Assembly (NCBI GenBank): GCA_965199915.1
Contig: OZ241348.1
Location: 3,534,001-3,598,000, forward strand
Direction of reading: 5' to 3'
DNA from: VXYL01 sp965199915
GTDB lineage: Bacteria; Pseudomonadota; Gammaproteobacteria; Pseudomonadales; Azotimanducaceae
DNA length: 64,000 nucleotides
Shown piece after piece: positions 6,553-14,207 of the stretch. The translations under genes and the position numbers were made by a program. Numbering within the stretch: position 1 is the first letter of the stretch; each line of letters starts with the position of its first letter. The notes beneath the pieces were generated by a model. The model saw only the letters and a program-made list of their open reading frames with translations. It searched no databases and had not been told where the DNA came from.

Positions 6553-8166
6553 ATGGCGCACGATTCCGACACGGCCGGCCCGGTGGCGATCCGCCGAGGG
6601 TGCCCACCAACGACGAAGCGCTCTTGCTCATTTGATCTCTCCGCCGCCACGCTCGCCGAACGCGCCGTGCTGCGCGGCGAGGGCCGCTTCGCCAGCAACG
6701 GCGCGGTGGTGGTGTACACCGGCAAACGCACCGGCCGGTCGCCGCAAGACCGCTTCATTGTCTGCGAGCCGGGCACCGCCGCGCTGATCGATTGGGGCGC
6801 GGTCAACCAGCCCGTTCCGCCGCCCGTCTTCGAGGCGCTTTGGCGGCGTGTTCAAGCGCACATCGCCCGGCGCGAGACGTTCACCGCCGAATTGCACGTC
6901 GGCGCCCATTCCGAACACTACCTGCCCATTCGCGTCACCACCGAGTACGCTTGGCATGCGCTGTTCGCGAAGACGCTGTTCGTCTCGCCGGCCCGTTTCA
7001 ACGCCGCCGACAAGCCGGTCTGGGAGGTTGTCAACGCGGCCGGGTTCGTGTGCGACCCCGCACGGGACGGCACCGCATCGGACGCCGCGGTGATGATCGA
7101 TTTCGCTGGCCGTCGCGTGTTGTTGGCCGGTTTGGCCTACGCCGGCGAGATGAAGAAGGCGTTGTTCGCCGTGCAGAACTTCCTGCTGCCCGATCAAGAC
7201 GTGTTGCCCATGCACTGCGCCGCGAACGCGAGCCGGGGCGGCGATGTGATGTTGTTTTTCGGACTCTCCGGCACCGGCAAGACGACGCTCTCGGCGGACC
7301 CCGCGCGGCTCCTCATCGGCGACGACGAGCACGGCTGGGGGGCCGGCACGGTGTTCAATCTAGAGGGCGGGTGCTACGCCAAGTGCGTCAACTTGACGCG
7401 CAAGCGCGAACCTCTGATCTACGACGCGATACGCTTTGGGGCGATTGTGGAGAATGTCGTCATCGACGACGACACCCGCGAACCGGATTACCGGGATTGC
7501 TCCCACACCGAAAACACCCGCGCCTGCTATCCGCGCAGCCACATTGGCGCCAAAGTGCCGGAGAATCGCGCCGGCGAACCCAAAGCCGTTGTTTTCCTCA
7601 CCTGCGATCTGTCCGGCGTCCTGCCGCCGGTCTCGCTGCTCTCCAAGGAAGCCGCCGCCTATCACTTCCTCTCGGGCTACACGGCCACCGTTGGCTCCAC
7701 CGTGGTGAACTCCGCCGCGCCGTTTTCCGCGACCTTCTCCACTTGCTTTGGCGCCGCGTTCTTTCCGCGCCCGCCAAAGGTGTACGCCAACCTTTTGCTG
7801 CGCCGCATCGAGGCGTTTGGCGCGTCCGTGTTTTTGGTGAACACCGGCTGGACCGGCGGCGGTTACGGCGTGGGACGGCGTTTCGACATCGACACCACGC
7901 GCGCTGTCGTCCACGCGATCCAGAAGGGCGCTCTGGCGAACGCGACCACCGAGCACTTGGAGGAGCTCAACCTGGACATTCCGACGCATGTGCCGGGCGT
8001 GGACGCGACCCTGCTCAATCCGCGCGCGACATGGGCGGACCCGGCCGCGTACGACGCCGCGCGCGCCGCGCTCATCGCGCAGTTCGCGGAGAACTTCAAG
8101 CGTTTCGAGGTCGCCGCTGCCATCGCCCGCGCCGGGCCACGCCACCGATGCTCCAGCGGCGCTTGA
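6553..8166 (+). CDS. pckA: Phosphoenolpyruvate carboxykinase (ATP)
   Basis: This cytosolic enzyme converts oxaloacetate and ATP to phosphoenolpyruvate, CO2 and ADP, the first committed step of gluconeogenesis. The start at 6553 gives 537 residues, normal for ATP-dependent PEPCK; upstream in-frame codons lie in the palindromic repeat and are rejected. Visible motifs are TGKRTGRSPQDRF near residue 55, the kinase-1a P-loop FGLSGTGKTTLSADP near 236, the kinase-2-like DDEHGWGAGTVFNLEGGCYA near 257, the REPDYRDCSHTENTRACYP segment and the NTGWTGGGYGVG adenine-binding stretch. The first 30 residues (RRGCPPTTKRS) are unusual for the family and may reflect a minor 5' frameshift or a later start. gshA follows within 5 bases, suggesting an operon. 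Confidence 0.95.
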   Translation: MAHDSDTAGPVAIRRGCPPTTKRSCSFDLSAATLAERAVLRGEGRFASNGAVVVYTGKRTGRSPQDRFIVCEPGTAALIDWGAVNQPVPPPVFEALWRRVQAHIARRETFTAELHVGAHSEHYLPIRVTTEYAWHALFAKTLFVSPARFNAADKPVWEVVNAAGFVCDPARDGTASDAAVMIDFAGRRVLLAGLAYAGEMKKALFAVQNFLLPDQDVLPMHCAANASRGGDVMLFFGLSGTGKTTLSADPARLLIGDDEHGWGAGTVFNLEGGCYAKCVNLTRKREPLIYDAIRFGAIVENVVIDDDTREPDYRDCSHTENTRACYPRSHIGAKVPENRAGEPKAVVFLTCDLSGVLPPVSLLSKEAAAYHFLSGYTATVGSTVVNSAAPFSATFSTCFGAAFFPRPPKVYANLLLRRIEAFGASVFLVNTGWTGGGYGVGRRFDIDTTRAVVHAIQKGALANATTEHLEELNLDIPTHVPGVDATLLNPRATWADPAAYDAARAALIAQFAENFKRFEVAAAIARAGPRHRCSSGA

Positions 8167-8170
8167 TCGA

Positions 8171-9775
8171 TTGTCGTCCCGTAGCCCCGACCTGGAGCGT
8201 CGCCGTCCGCGCGGACTAGCCGCAAGGGTCGGGGCCCTCGGCGCCCACGAGGCGTTGGCGCACCTTCGGCGGGGCGTCGAGAAGGAGAGCCTGCGCGTTT
8301 CCCCGGACGGAACGCTTGCCACCACGCCCCACCCCGGAATGCTCGGATCGCCCCTCGCGCATCCGCACATCACCACGGACTTCAGCGAAGCGCAGTTGGA
8401 ACTCATCACCGGCGTTCACACAGCCGCCGAGGCGGCCCTTGCGGAACTGGACCACGTGCATCGGTTCGTGGGCGCGAACCTGGGCGACGAATTGTTGTGG
8501 AGCGCAAGCATGCCCTGCCGTCTCGGCAACGAAGAGGACATCCCGGTGGCGCGCTTCGGCTCCTCCAACGCCGGCCGCTGCAAGACGATCTACCGGCTCG
8601 GGCTCGCCCACCGCTACGGACGGGTCATGCAGACCATCAGCGGCATCCACTACAACTTCTCAATCCCGGAGCGGTTGTGGCCGGCGATCGCGGGCAGTCG
8701 CGGAGAACCCGCCGACCGGGATTTCGTCACCGACGCATACTTCGCTCTCATTCGCAACTTCCGCCGCTACTCGTGGCTTCTCCTATACCTCTTCGGCGCA
8801 TCGCCGGCGGCGTGCCGGTCGTTTGCGCCGAACCATGCCGACGGGGCGCTCGAAGAACTGGATGAAGACACGCTGTTCCTGCCGTACGCCACGTCCCTGC
8901 GCATGGGGCCGCTTGGCTACCAAAGCGTCGCGCAGTCGTCCTTGCACATCTCCTACAACGGCTTGCAGGAATACGCGGCAAGCATGCGCGAAGCGCTTAC
9001 CGAGCCGTACCCGCCCTACGAAGCCATTGGCACGAAAGCGGACGGCGAATACCGGCAACTTTCCACCACGCTGCTGCAGATCGAGAACGAGTTCTACGGC
9101 ACGATTCGCCCGAAACGGCGGGTCCGATCCGGCGAGAGGCCGCTCGACGCCCTGCACGATCGCGGCGTGGAGTACGTGGAAGTGCGCTGCGTGGATCTGG
9201 ATCCCTTCATGCCGCTTGGCATCGACGCCGCGACCTGCCGGTTCTTGGACGTCTTCTTGCTGGTGTGTCTGCTGCGCGAGAGCCCGCCGGACAGCCGGCG
9301 CGAGTCCGCGACCTTGCTGGCAAACCAGCGCGCCGTGGTGGAGAGCGGGCGCATGGCTGGGCTGACGCTCGCGCGCGGCGATGGAGTCGCCGGCTTGCGG
9401 CAGTGGGCCGGCGAATTGCTCGCCGACTGTCTGCGCGTGGCGCGGGCGGTGGACGCGGCGAGCGGGCGCGACGACTATGCGGAGGCGGTGGAGCGGCAGC
9501 GGCGCAAACTCGCGGACGCGGCGCAAACGCCGTCGGCGCGGGTGCTTGCCGCCCTGCGCGAGGAAGGCATTTCGTTTGCGGAGTTCGGCTTGCGCCGCTC
9601 GGCGGCGCACAAGCGCTGGTTTGCCGAGCGGCCGCTCGGCGCCGACGACCTGGCGCGCTTCAACGCCATGACGACGACGTCGCGAAGCGACCAAGCGCGT
9701 ATCGAGGCCGCCGACGCGGCGAGCGCGGAGACCTTCGACGGCTACTTGCAGCGCTATCTGCGGATTGGCGCTTGA
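8171..9775 (+). CDS. gshA: Glutamate-cysteine ligase, class I
   Basis: GshA joins L-glutamate and L-cysteine with ATP to form gamma-glutamylcysteine, the rate-limiting step of glutathione synthesis in the cytosol. The proteobacterial (class I) signature is clear: RGVEKESLRVSPDGTLATT, then ITTDFSEAQLELITG near residue 67, SASMPC, RLGLAHRYGRVMQTISGIHYNFS and NEFYGTIRPKRR. I place the start at the TTG at 8171, 5 bases after the pckA stop, because it gives 534 residues (E. coli 518) and the family's N-terminal helix; an in-frame ATG further upstream would lie within pckA. The stop overlaps the TTG start of acpH (TTGA). No gshB is in the window. Confidence 0.95.
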   Translation: MSSRSPDLERRRPRGLAARVGALGAHEALAHLRRGVEKESLRVSPDGTLATTPHPGMLGSPLAHPHITTDFSEAQLELITGVHTAAEAALAELDHVHRFVGANLGDELLWSASMPCRLGNEEDIPVARFGSSNAGRCKTIYRLGLAHRYGRVMQTISGIHYNFSIPERLWPAIAGSRGEPADRDFVTDAYFALIRNFRRYSWLLLYLFGASPAACRSFAPNHADGALEELDEDTLFLPYATSLRMGPLGYQSVAQSSLHISYNGLQEYAASMREALTEPYPPYEAIGTKADGEYRQLSTTLLQIENEFYGTIRPKRRVRSGERPLDALHDRGVEYVEVRCVDLDPFMPLGIDAATCRFLDVFLLVCLLRESPPDSRRESATLLANQRAVVESGRMAGLTLARGDGVAGLRQWAGELLADCLRVARAVDAASGRDDYAEAVERQRRKLADAAQTPSARVLAALREEGISFAEFGLRRSAAHKRWFAERPLGADDLARFNAMTTTSRSDQARIEAADAASAETFDGYLQRYLRIGA

Positions 9776-10443
9776 ACTTCCTAGCGCATTGCCTGTTGGG
9801 CGCCCTTCCGCCGTGTACGCCGCCGGCGGCGGCTTGTCAGGCCAAAGTTTGGCGCGACGGACTTCTCGCCGGCGCGATCTTCGGCGACTTCGTCAAAGGG
9901 CGGATTCCCGACGCGCTGCCGCCAGAACTCATCGCCGGGATTCGGCTGCATCGGCGCATCGACTCCTACTCCAACGGCCTCGCCGAGATGAAGGCGAGCA
10001 TTCGTCGGTTCTCCCCGACGTTGCGGCGGCCGGCGCCGGTGTTGCTGGACTTGGTGGCCGACCATTGCTTGGCACTTGGGTGGCGGCGGCACGCCGGCGC
10101 GGTCGGGGTCGCCGCCGAGTTGCCGGTCTTCGCCAGCCGCGTGCAAGCGGCCTTGGAACGCATGGGCGAGTGGACGCCGCGGCGGGCGCAACGCTTTGTT
10201 CGGCATCTTGCGGGAACGAACCTGCTTGCGCGCTATGCCGAGCCGGAGGTGACGTACCGCGCCATGGCCCATGTGCTCGAGCGTCTGGGCTTTCAGGATC
10301 GAGTCGATCAGCTCGCCAACGTGTTGGAAGGCGACCTGCCGGGTTTTCAAGAGGATTTCGAGCGCTACTTCCCGCTGCTCGGCCAATTCGCGGCGGAGCG
10401 GGCCTTGGCGCGAGGGCGCCCTGCCGCTACTTCACCACCTTGA
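9772..10443 (+). CDS. acpH: Acyl carrier protein phosphodiesterase
   Basis: AcpH removes the 4'-phosphopantetheine arm from holo-ACP and is typical of Gammaproteobacteria. The start MNFLAHCLLGAL matches the family, followed by the metal-site region LLAGAIFGDFVKGRI and then AGIRLHRRIDSYSN (conserved HRRID), with LDLVADHCLALGW in the middle. The TTG start at 9772 overlaps the gshA stop by four bases (TTGA), so translation is coupled. The 223-residue length is a little above the usual 190-200 because of an insertion after residue 10 (PPCTPPAAACQAKVW) and a C-terminal tail (RGRPAATSPP) that runs into a duplicated piece of the convergent M48 gene. Confidence 0.9.
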   Translation: MNFLAHCLLGALPPCTPPAAACQAKVWRDGLLAGAIFGDFVKGRIPDALPPELIAGIRLHRRIDSYSNGLAEMKASIRRFSPTLRRPAPVLLDLVADHCLALGWRRHAGAVGVAAELPVFASRVQAALERMGEWTPRRAQRFVRHLAGTNLLARYAEPEVTYRAMAHVLERLGFQDRVDQLANVLEGDLPGFQEDFERYFPLLGQFAAERALARGRPAATSPP

Positions 10444-10510
10444 TGTAGTCGCCGGGGCGCGAGCGCGCCCTGCCGCTTACTTCACCACCTTGATGTAGTC
10501 GCCGGGGCGC
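10410..10510. repeat. Tandem ~50-bp duplication of the M48 gene 3' end
   Basis: The sequence TTCACCACCTTGATGTAGTC occurs at 10431 and again at 10481, and GCCGGGGCGC at 10451 and 10501, a 50-base period with one indel. Each copy encodes, on the minus strand, the final residues RPGDYIKVVK plus a stop. The copy proximal to the protease gene is its real end; the distal copy underlies the last codons and stop of acpH. It is a recent local duplication between convergent genes. Confidence 0.9.
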
Positions 10511-11916
10511 GGCTCGCCGTTTGGATAGTCGGCGTTCAGCAAGCGCAGCGTTTCCACCGCGTACTCGCGCAGCGTCGTGTCTTCGGCGAGCTTCGCGTAG
10601 GTCAATCCGGGCGTCGCCACCAGCACTTCCACGCGCCGGGTGTTCGCCACGCGCGCGTCCTGCTCGGTCATGCCGCGCAGCCCGTCCACCACCGACCGGA
10701 ACTCTTCGCGGAAGCGGGCGGGGTCGCCTTGCTCGCCACACTCGCCCTTGAACAAGAACACGTTTCTGCCACGATAGAGCACGGCGATGAGCTGCAATTG
10801 GACATTGGATTCGCCCGTGTCCAACTCGCCGATGAACGCCGGCTGGCCGTTGACTTGCAGATCTTCGCCGCGCAGCAGGTCGTCGCGCTTGAGCACCTTG
10901 GTGACGTACTTCCGCGGCGATGTGCGTTTCACATGCGCGTGGTGCGCCACGGTGACGAATCCTTCCACGGCGCCGCCGGGCGCCTGTCCGCGCACCCGCG
11001 ACCGATTCGCGGACAACGCCCAGCCGGCGGGGAACTGCACCACGATGCGCAGCCCGCTGTGATAGAAGCTGCCGTCCCGCACCAAGCCGCCGGCCGCCTC
11101 GTCGCCGTAGGCGAGGCCGTCCATCAAGGTCCAAAAGTCGCCGGTCGGTTCCGCCAACTCGCCTTTCGCCAAAGTGCGGGCGTAGGCCACCGCTTGGTGG
11201 AGCCGCAGGTCGTTGCGCGGATGCGACGCGAACACGCCGTGGTAGGAGACGCGCTTGCGCGCCACCTTTTTGGAGAACATTTGATGGTCCTTCAACGCCC
11301 ACACCGCGTCGATGATCGCGTCCGGGTTGTAGCCGGCGTGGGCCATCAACTCGCCGCCGATTCGGTCCGCCTCCAGTTCCCTCTCGCGCCCGTGGCCCGA
11401 AAGTAGAAGGTTGGTCAAAGGGCTCGACACGTCGCGTCGCAGCTCGGGACGCGCCGTGAGCAAAGACCCGGCGATGCCGAGCGCCTTGCCGGTGAGGTTT
11501 GCCAACCGCTGCTTCGTCATGTGCCGCCCGACCACATGGCCAATCTCGTGGCCGATCACCGCCGCGAGTTGCTCCTCGGATTCCATGAAGGGAAGCAAGC
11601 CGCGGCTGATGAAGACATACGGGTCGCCGGTGGTGAAGGCGTTGACCTGCTCGCTGTCGGTGACGTAGAAGCGGAAATCCGTGCCGTCGCCGGTCGAGTT
11701 CGTCAGCGACCGAAAGTGGTAGTCCTCGCCGCGTTTGGGCGCGCTCGCGAGCAACCGCTCGCCAATGTCCTGCACATAACGTTGCCAGCGTTCATCCGCG
11801 TAGATCTGGCCTTTCTCTTGGAAGTCCTTGTACATCTTCTCGCCGGCGCCGCCCCAAGCGGGCGCCGATGCCAAGGGCAACGCCACAACGACGGCGAAAA
11901 GCAACGTCCGGCGCAT
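10477..11916 (-). CDS. M48-family metalloprotease, secreted (BepA/YfgC-like)
   Basis: The 479-residue protein starts with a signal peptide (MRRTLLFAVVVALPLASAPAWG), so it should be periplasmic. The start at 11916 is chosen over an upstream codon because it begins the signal peptide. The zinc site is HEIGHVVGRH near residue 123, with the third ligand in RERELEADRIG near 180, the gluzincin M48 pattern. QVNAFTTGDPYVFISRG before the active site is typical of the BepA/YfgC group, which degrade or help assemble outer-membrane proteins. The C-terminal 230 residues form a separate domain that includes a beta-rich part and ends with DYPNGEPRPGDYIKVVK, typical of LysM-like or PDZ-like C-termini of these proteases. 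It lies between acpH (convergent) and rpmE. Confidence 0.9.
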   Translation of the reverse strand: MRRTLLFAVVVALPLASAPAWGGAGEKMYKDFQEKGQIYADERWQRYVQDIGERLLASAPKRGEDYHFRSLTNSTGDGTDFRFYVTDSEQVNAFTTGDPYVFISRGLLPFMESEEQLAAVIGHEIGHVVGRHMTKQRLANLTGKALGIAGSLLTARPELRRDVSSPLTNLLLSGHGRERELEADRIGGELMAHAGYNPDAIIDAVWALKDHQMFSKKVARKRVSYHGVFASHPRNDLRLHQAVAYARTLAKGELAEPTGDFWTLMDGLAYGDEAAGGLVRDGSFYHSGLRIVVQFPAGWALSANRSRVRGQAPGGAVEGFVTVAHHAHVKRTSPRKYVTKVLKRDDLLRGEDLQVNGQPAFIGELDTGESNVQLQLIAVLYRGRNVFLFKGECGEQGDPARFREEFRSVVDGLRGMTEQDARVANTRRVEVLVATPGLTYAKLAEDTTLREYAVETLRLLNADYPNGEPRPGDYIKVVK

Positions 11917-11959
11917 GATCGGCAACTCAATGAGCGCACGCCGCACGGAAGCCAAGAAG

Positions 11960-12175
11960 CTAGACCGAAGTGGCGCGGTTGCCGAACCGACGCCGAAACC
12001 GCTCCACGCGCCCGCCGGTGTCCACGATCTTCTGCTTGCCGGTGAAGAACGGGTGGCACGCCGAGCACACCTCCAAGTGAATGTCCCGTCCCAACGTGGA
12101 GCGCGTCTCGATGACGTTGCCGCAACTGCAGGTGGCTTTGATGGAAGTGTATTCCGGGTGGATTCCGGCTTTCAT
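11960..12175 (-). CDS. rpmE: 50S ribosomal protein L31 (zinc-binding form)
   Basis: L31 bridges the two ribosomal subunits. The start at 12175 (MKAGIHPEYTSIKATCSC) gives 71 residues, the standard length. Cysteines 16, 18, 37 and 40 (CSCGN...CSACHPFFTGKQK) form the zinc site of the C+ type, so the zinc-independent paralog RpmE2 would be expected elsewhere if the cell responds to zinc limitation; none is in this window. VDTGGRVERFRRRF is the conserved C-terminal segment. It is followed on the same strand by the M48 protease after 43 bases. Confidence 0.97.
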   Translation of the reverse strand: MKAGIHPEYTSIKATCSCGNVIETRSTLGRDIHLEVCSACHPFFTGKQKIVDTGGRVERFRRRFGNRATSV

Positions 12176-12337
12176 GGCAGTCTCGTCTGGCCGGCGGCTG
12201 ACCCGCCTTGCATGGCGGCGCAGTCTACTCAAGGCGGGCGACAGCGGCAAGCGCGTCAACAGCACGTACAGCACGTCAACACCCGCAAGCGGTCTGGTAG
12301 CTTCCTTGAGTGGCAGGCATTGGCCTTCACGGCTACA

Positions 12338-12486
12338 CCGCGTTTGCGCCAGCAAACTCCAACGCGCCCGGCAGGGCGCGCGTTTGCGCCAGCAAACTCC
12401 AACGCGCCCGGCAGGGTGCGCCGACAGCGCCACGACAAGCACCGAGTTCGCGCAGCGAACTCCAACGCGCCCGGCAGGGCGCGCCG
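12338..12486 (-). repeat. Interspersed palindromic repeat, locus B (three short units)
   Basis: Three units (about 12341-12381, 12382-12422 and 12443-12485) each read, on the minus strand, GGCGCGCCCTGCCGGGCGCG-type hairpin, GTTGGAGTTTGCTGGCGCAAAC or a GAGTTCGC variant. They lack most of the tail seen at locus A. The first two are a near-perfect 41-bp tandem copy. The block ends 5 bases from the stop codon of the first SGNH gene and fills most of the gap to rpmE (12176-12490), which holds no gene. Confidence 0.85.
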
Positions 12487-12490
12487 CCGC

Positions 12491-14173
12491 CTAGTCGGCG
12501 TACTTGCGGAGCGGAAGATCCACCATCCAGACATCCTCTCGTTGCGGCGTCCCGTCGGCGCCGATGGGCCGGACAAACTGGCCGGTGCGGGCTTTGGAAA
12601 AGCCGACATTGGGCAGGTAGACACCAACGACGCATTCGTCGCCGCTTCGCCACATCTCGAAGAAACGTCCCGTGTCGACGAACTCGGCGGTCTGGGGAAC
12701 GCCGATCATTCCGCGCCATCCCGGTGCCGGTCTCGCCGGCCACACGCGCAGGACGAACATGGGCTTCAAATCCTCGTCTCGGCATGGCTCCTTGATGTAC
12801 ACCAAGAGGCGTTGATCCCAGACGGCGTACACGTCCCAAGCGGCGCGCGCCAAGGGGCCTTCCGCTTTCGCGCCGCGCACCACGCGGCGCCAATGCTCGT
12901 CCAATCGCGCGGGGCTCCTCTCCAAGGCCAGGTACTTCTCGACGATGGCGCCCCCTCCGCTTGCGGACGGCGCGCCCGGCAACACCCACGGTGGTTCGGG
13001 CATCCAGCGCCCTCCCTCCCAGTCCGGCGCCTCGGCGAAGGCGTGGTAGTAGCGATGGCGTTCGCGCGCCAGCGCCTCGTCGCTCGCCGGCGGCAGGCCG
13101 AGCCGCTCCTCGACGAAACGGTAGAGACAGTGCGCCGCCACCATGTTGGCCGCTTCGTTCCAGTGGTAATCGTTCTCGAACCGCAACATGTGGCTGGGCG
13201 GCGGGTCGGCCACCATGTTTCGGAAGCAGTCGCGCAAGGAGAGCGTCTGCACCGATTCTGGCAGCGCCGCCATGCCAACCGGCACAGCGTCGCCGAGCAA
13301 CCCCACCACGGTGAACGTGCCACCGGCGCTCGCCACCTCCCGCTGCCAGCGCAGCACCACTGCCCGCCACAAGCGGATGGTCTCGGGATCGGCCACGTTC
13401 TCGGACGACCTGTCGGGACCATGCCGGTCGGTCTCTTGCGTCTTGCCGCGGGACGGAAACCGCTCGAACCATTCGCGGCGCAGACGCTTCCAGCCGTCCA
13501 TGGCCAAGTATGTGAGATGGGATCGGGCCAGTGCGCGGGTGTGAAGTGCCGGTTTCGCGGGGAGGCGCTCGACCAAGCGGCCGGATTCGTCCAGGGAGTG
13601 GATGCCGTTGCGCCGGACATCCCGAAAGTCGTTCCCGAAAAAGAGGTAGAACACATGGTGGAGGGGTGCCTTCGCCCGCACGTCTCGGTAGAGGATGTAC
13701 TCTTGGCCGGGGCCGTATCCGTCCACGCCGAAGTTCAACACGTTGAAACGGCGCGCGGCCCGGCTGTTCGTCTTGGCGGGCGCGTTCAGCAGGAAGTCCA
13801 GGACCTCTCCGAAGGAGTACTGCGCGGGCAAGCGCAGGTTCTCTGCGAAGGAGTCGCCGAAAAACGCCAAGTTCACAGCGCCCTCCAAGTCTTCCGGGTG
13901 AAAGTTCCGGTGCTGCCTTGCGCCGAGGTTGTTGTGCATGACCCGGTGCAGGCGGCCCGTGTCTGGATGCGGATACCTGTAGTGTGAGTTGGGAGGCGGC
14001 TTCCAGATCCGCTGCTCGTCCGGTTCCCGCCGCGCCTCGGCGGCGTGGTGGTAGCGCGGATGGAAAAGCCGCAACGCCGCCTCGCAGGCGGCCAAGGCGG
14101 CGGCCAGCGACAGCAGCGCGCACAGGCAGTTCAAGGCGAGCAAGTGCGCCCGCTTCGCCGGCGGCGCAGACAT
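12491..14173 (-). CDS. Membrane-anchored SGNH/AlgX-like hydrolase, paralog 1
   Basis: The 560-residue protein has an N-terminal signal anchor (residues 10-37, LLALNCLCALLSLAAALAAC) and then an SGNH domain: NLAFFGDSFAENLRLP with the GDS nucleophile at about residue 108, YLFFGNDF (block III GND, about 181) and FENDYHWNEAANMVAAHCLY with the Asp-x-His pair near 335-337. The DxHW form recalls AlgJ/AlgX and PatB-type acetyl transferases or esterases of surface polysaccharides. A C-terminal domain of about 110 residues follows. It is the most diverged of three tandem copies, with a different C-terminal domain sequence. The start at 14173 (MSAPPAKRAH) is chosen over a TTG six codons upstream. The substrate is unknown; acetylation or deacetylation of an exopolymer is inference. 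Confidence 0.75.
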   Translation of the reverse strand: MSAPPAKRAHLLALNCLCALLSLAAALAACEAALRLFHPRYHHAAEARREPDEQRIWKPPPNSHYRYPHPDTGRLHRVMHNNLGARQHRNFHPEDLEGAVNLAFFGDSFAENLRLPAQYSFGEVLDFLLNAPAKTNSRAARRFNVLNFGVDGYGPGQEYILYRDVRAKAPLHHVFYLFFGNDFRDVRRNGIHSLDESGRLVERLPAKPALHTRALARSHLTYLAMDGWKRLRREWFERFPSRGKTQETDRHGPDRSSENVADPETIRLWRAVVLRWQREVASAGGTFTVVGLLGDAVPVGMAALPESVQTLSLRDCFRNMVADPPPSHMLRFENDYHWNEAANMVAAHCLYRFVEERLGLPPASDEALARERHRYYHAFAEAPDWEGGRWMPEPPWVLPGAPSASGGGAIVEKYLALERSPARLDEHWRRVVRGAKAEGPLARAAWDVYAVWDQRLLVYIKEPCRDEDLKPMFVLRVWPARPAPGWRGMIGVPQTAEFVDTGRFFEMWRSGDECVVGVYLPNVGFSKARTGQFVRPIGADGTPQREDVWMVDLPLRKYAD

Positions 14174-14207
14174 CGCGGCGCAGTCTATCAAAGCGGTCGG
14201 CGCGATG

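Noticed and set aside
12338..12486. CRISPR-like or simple tandem array at locus B
   Set aside because: Units are palindromic and match dispersed loci elsewhere in the window. There are no unique spacers of constant length.
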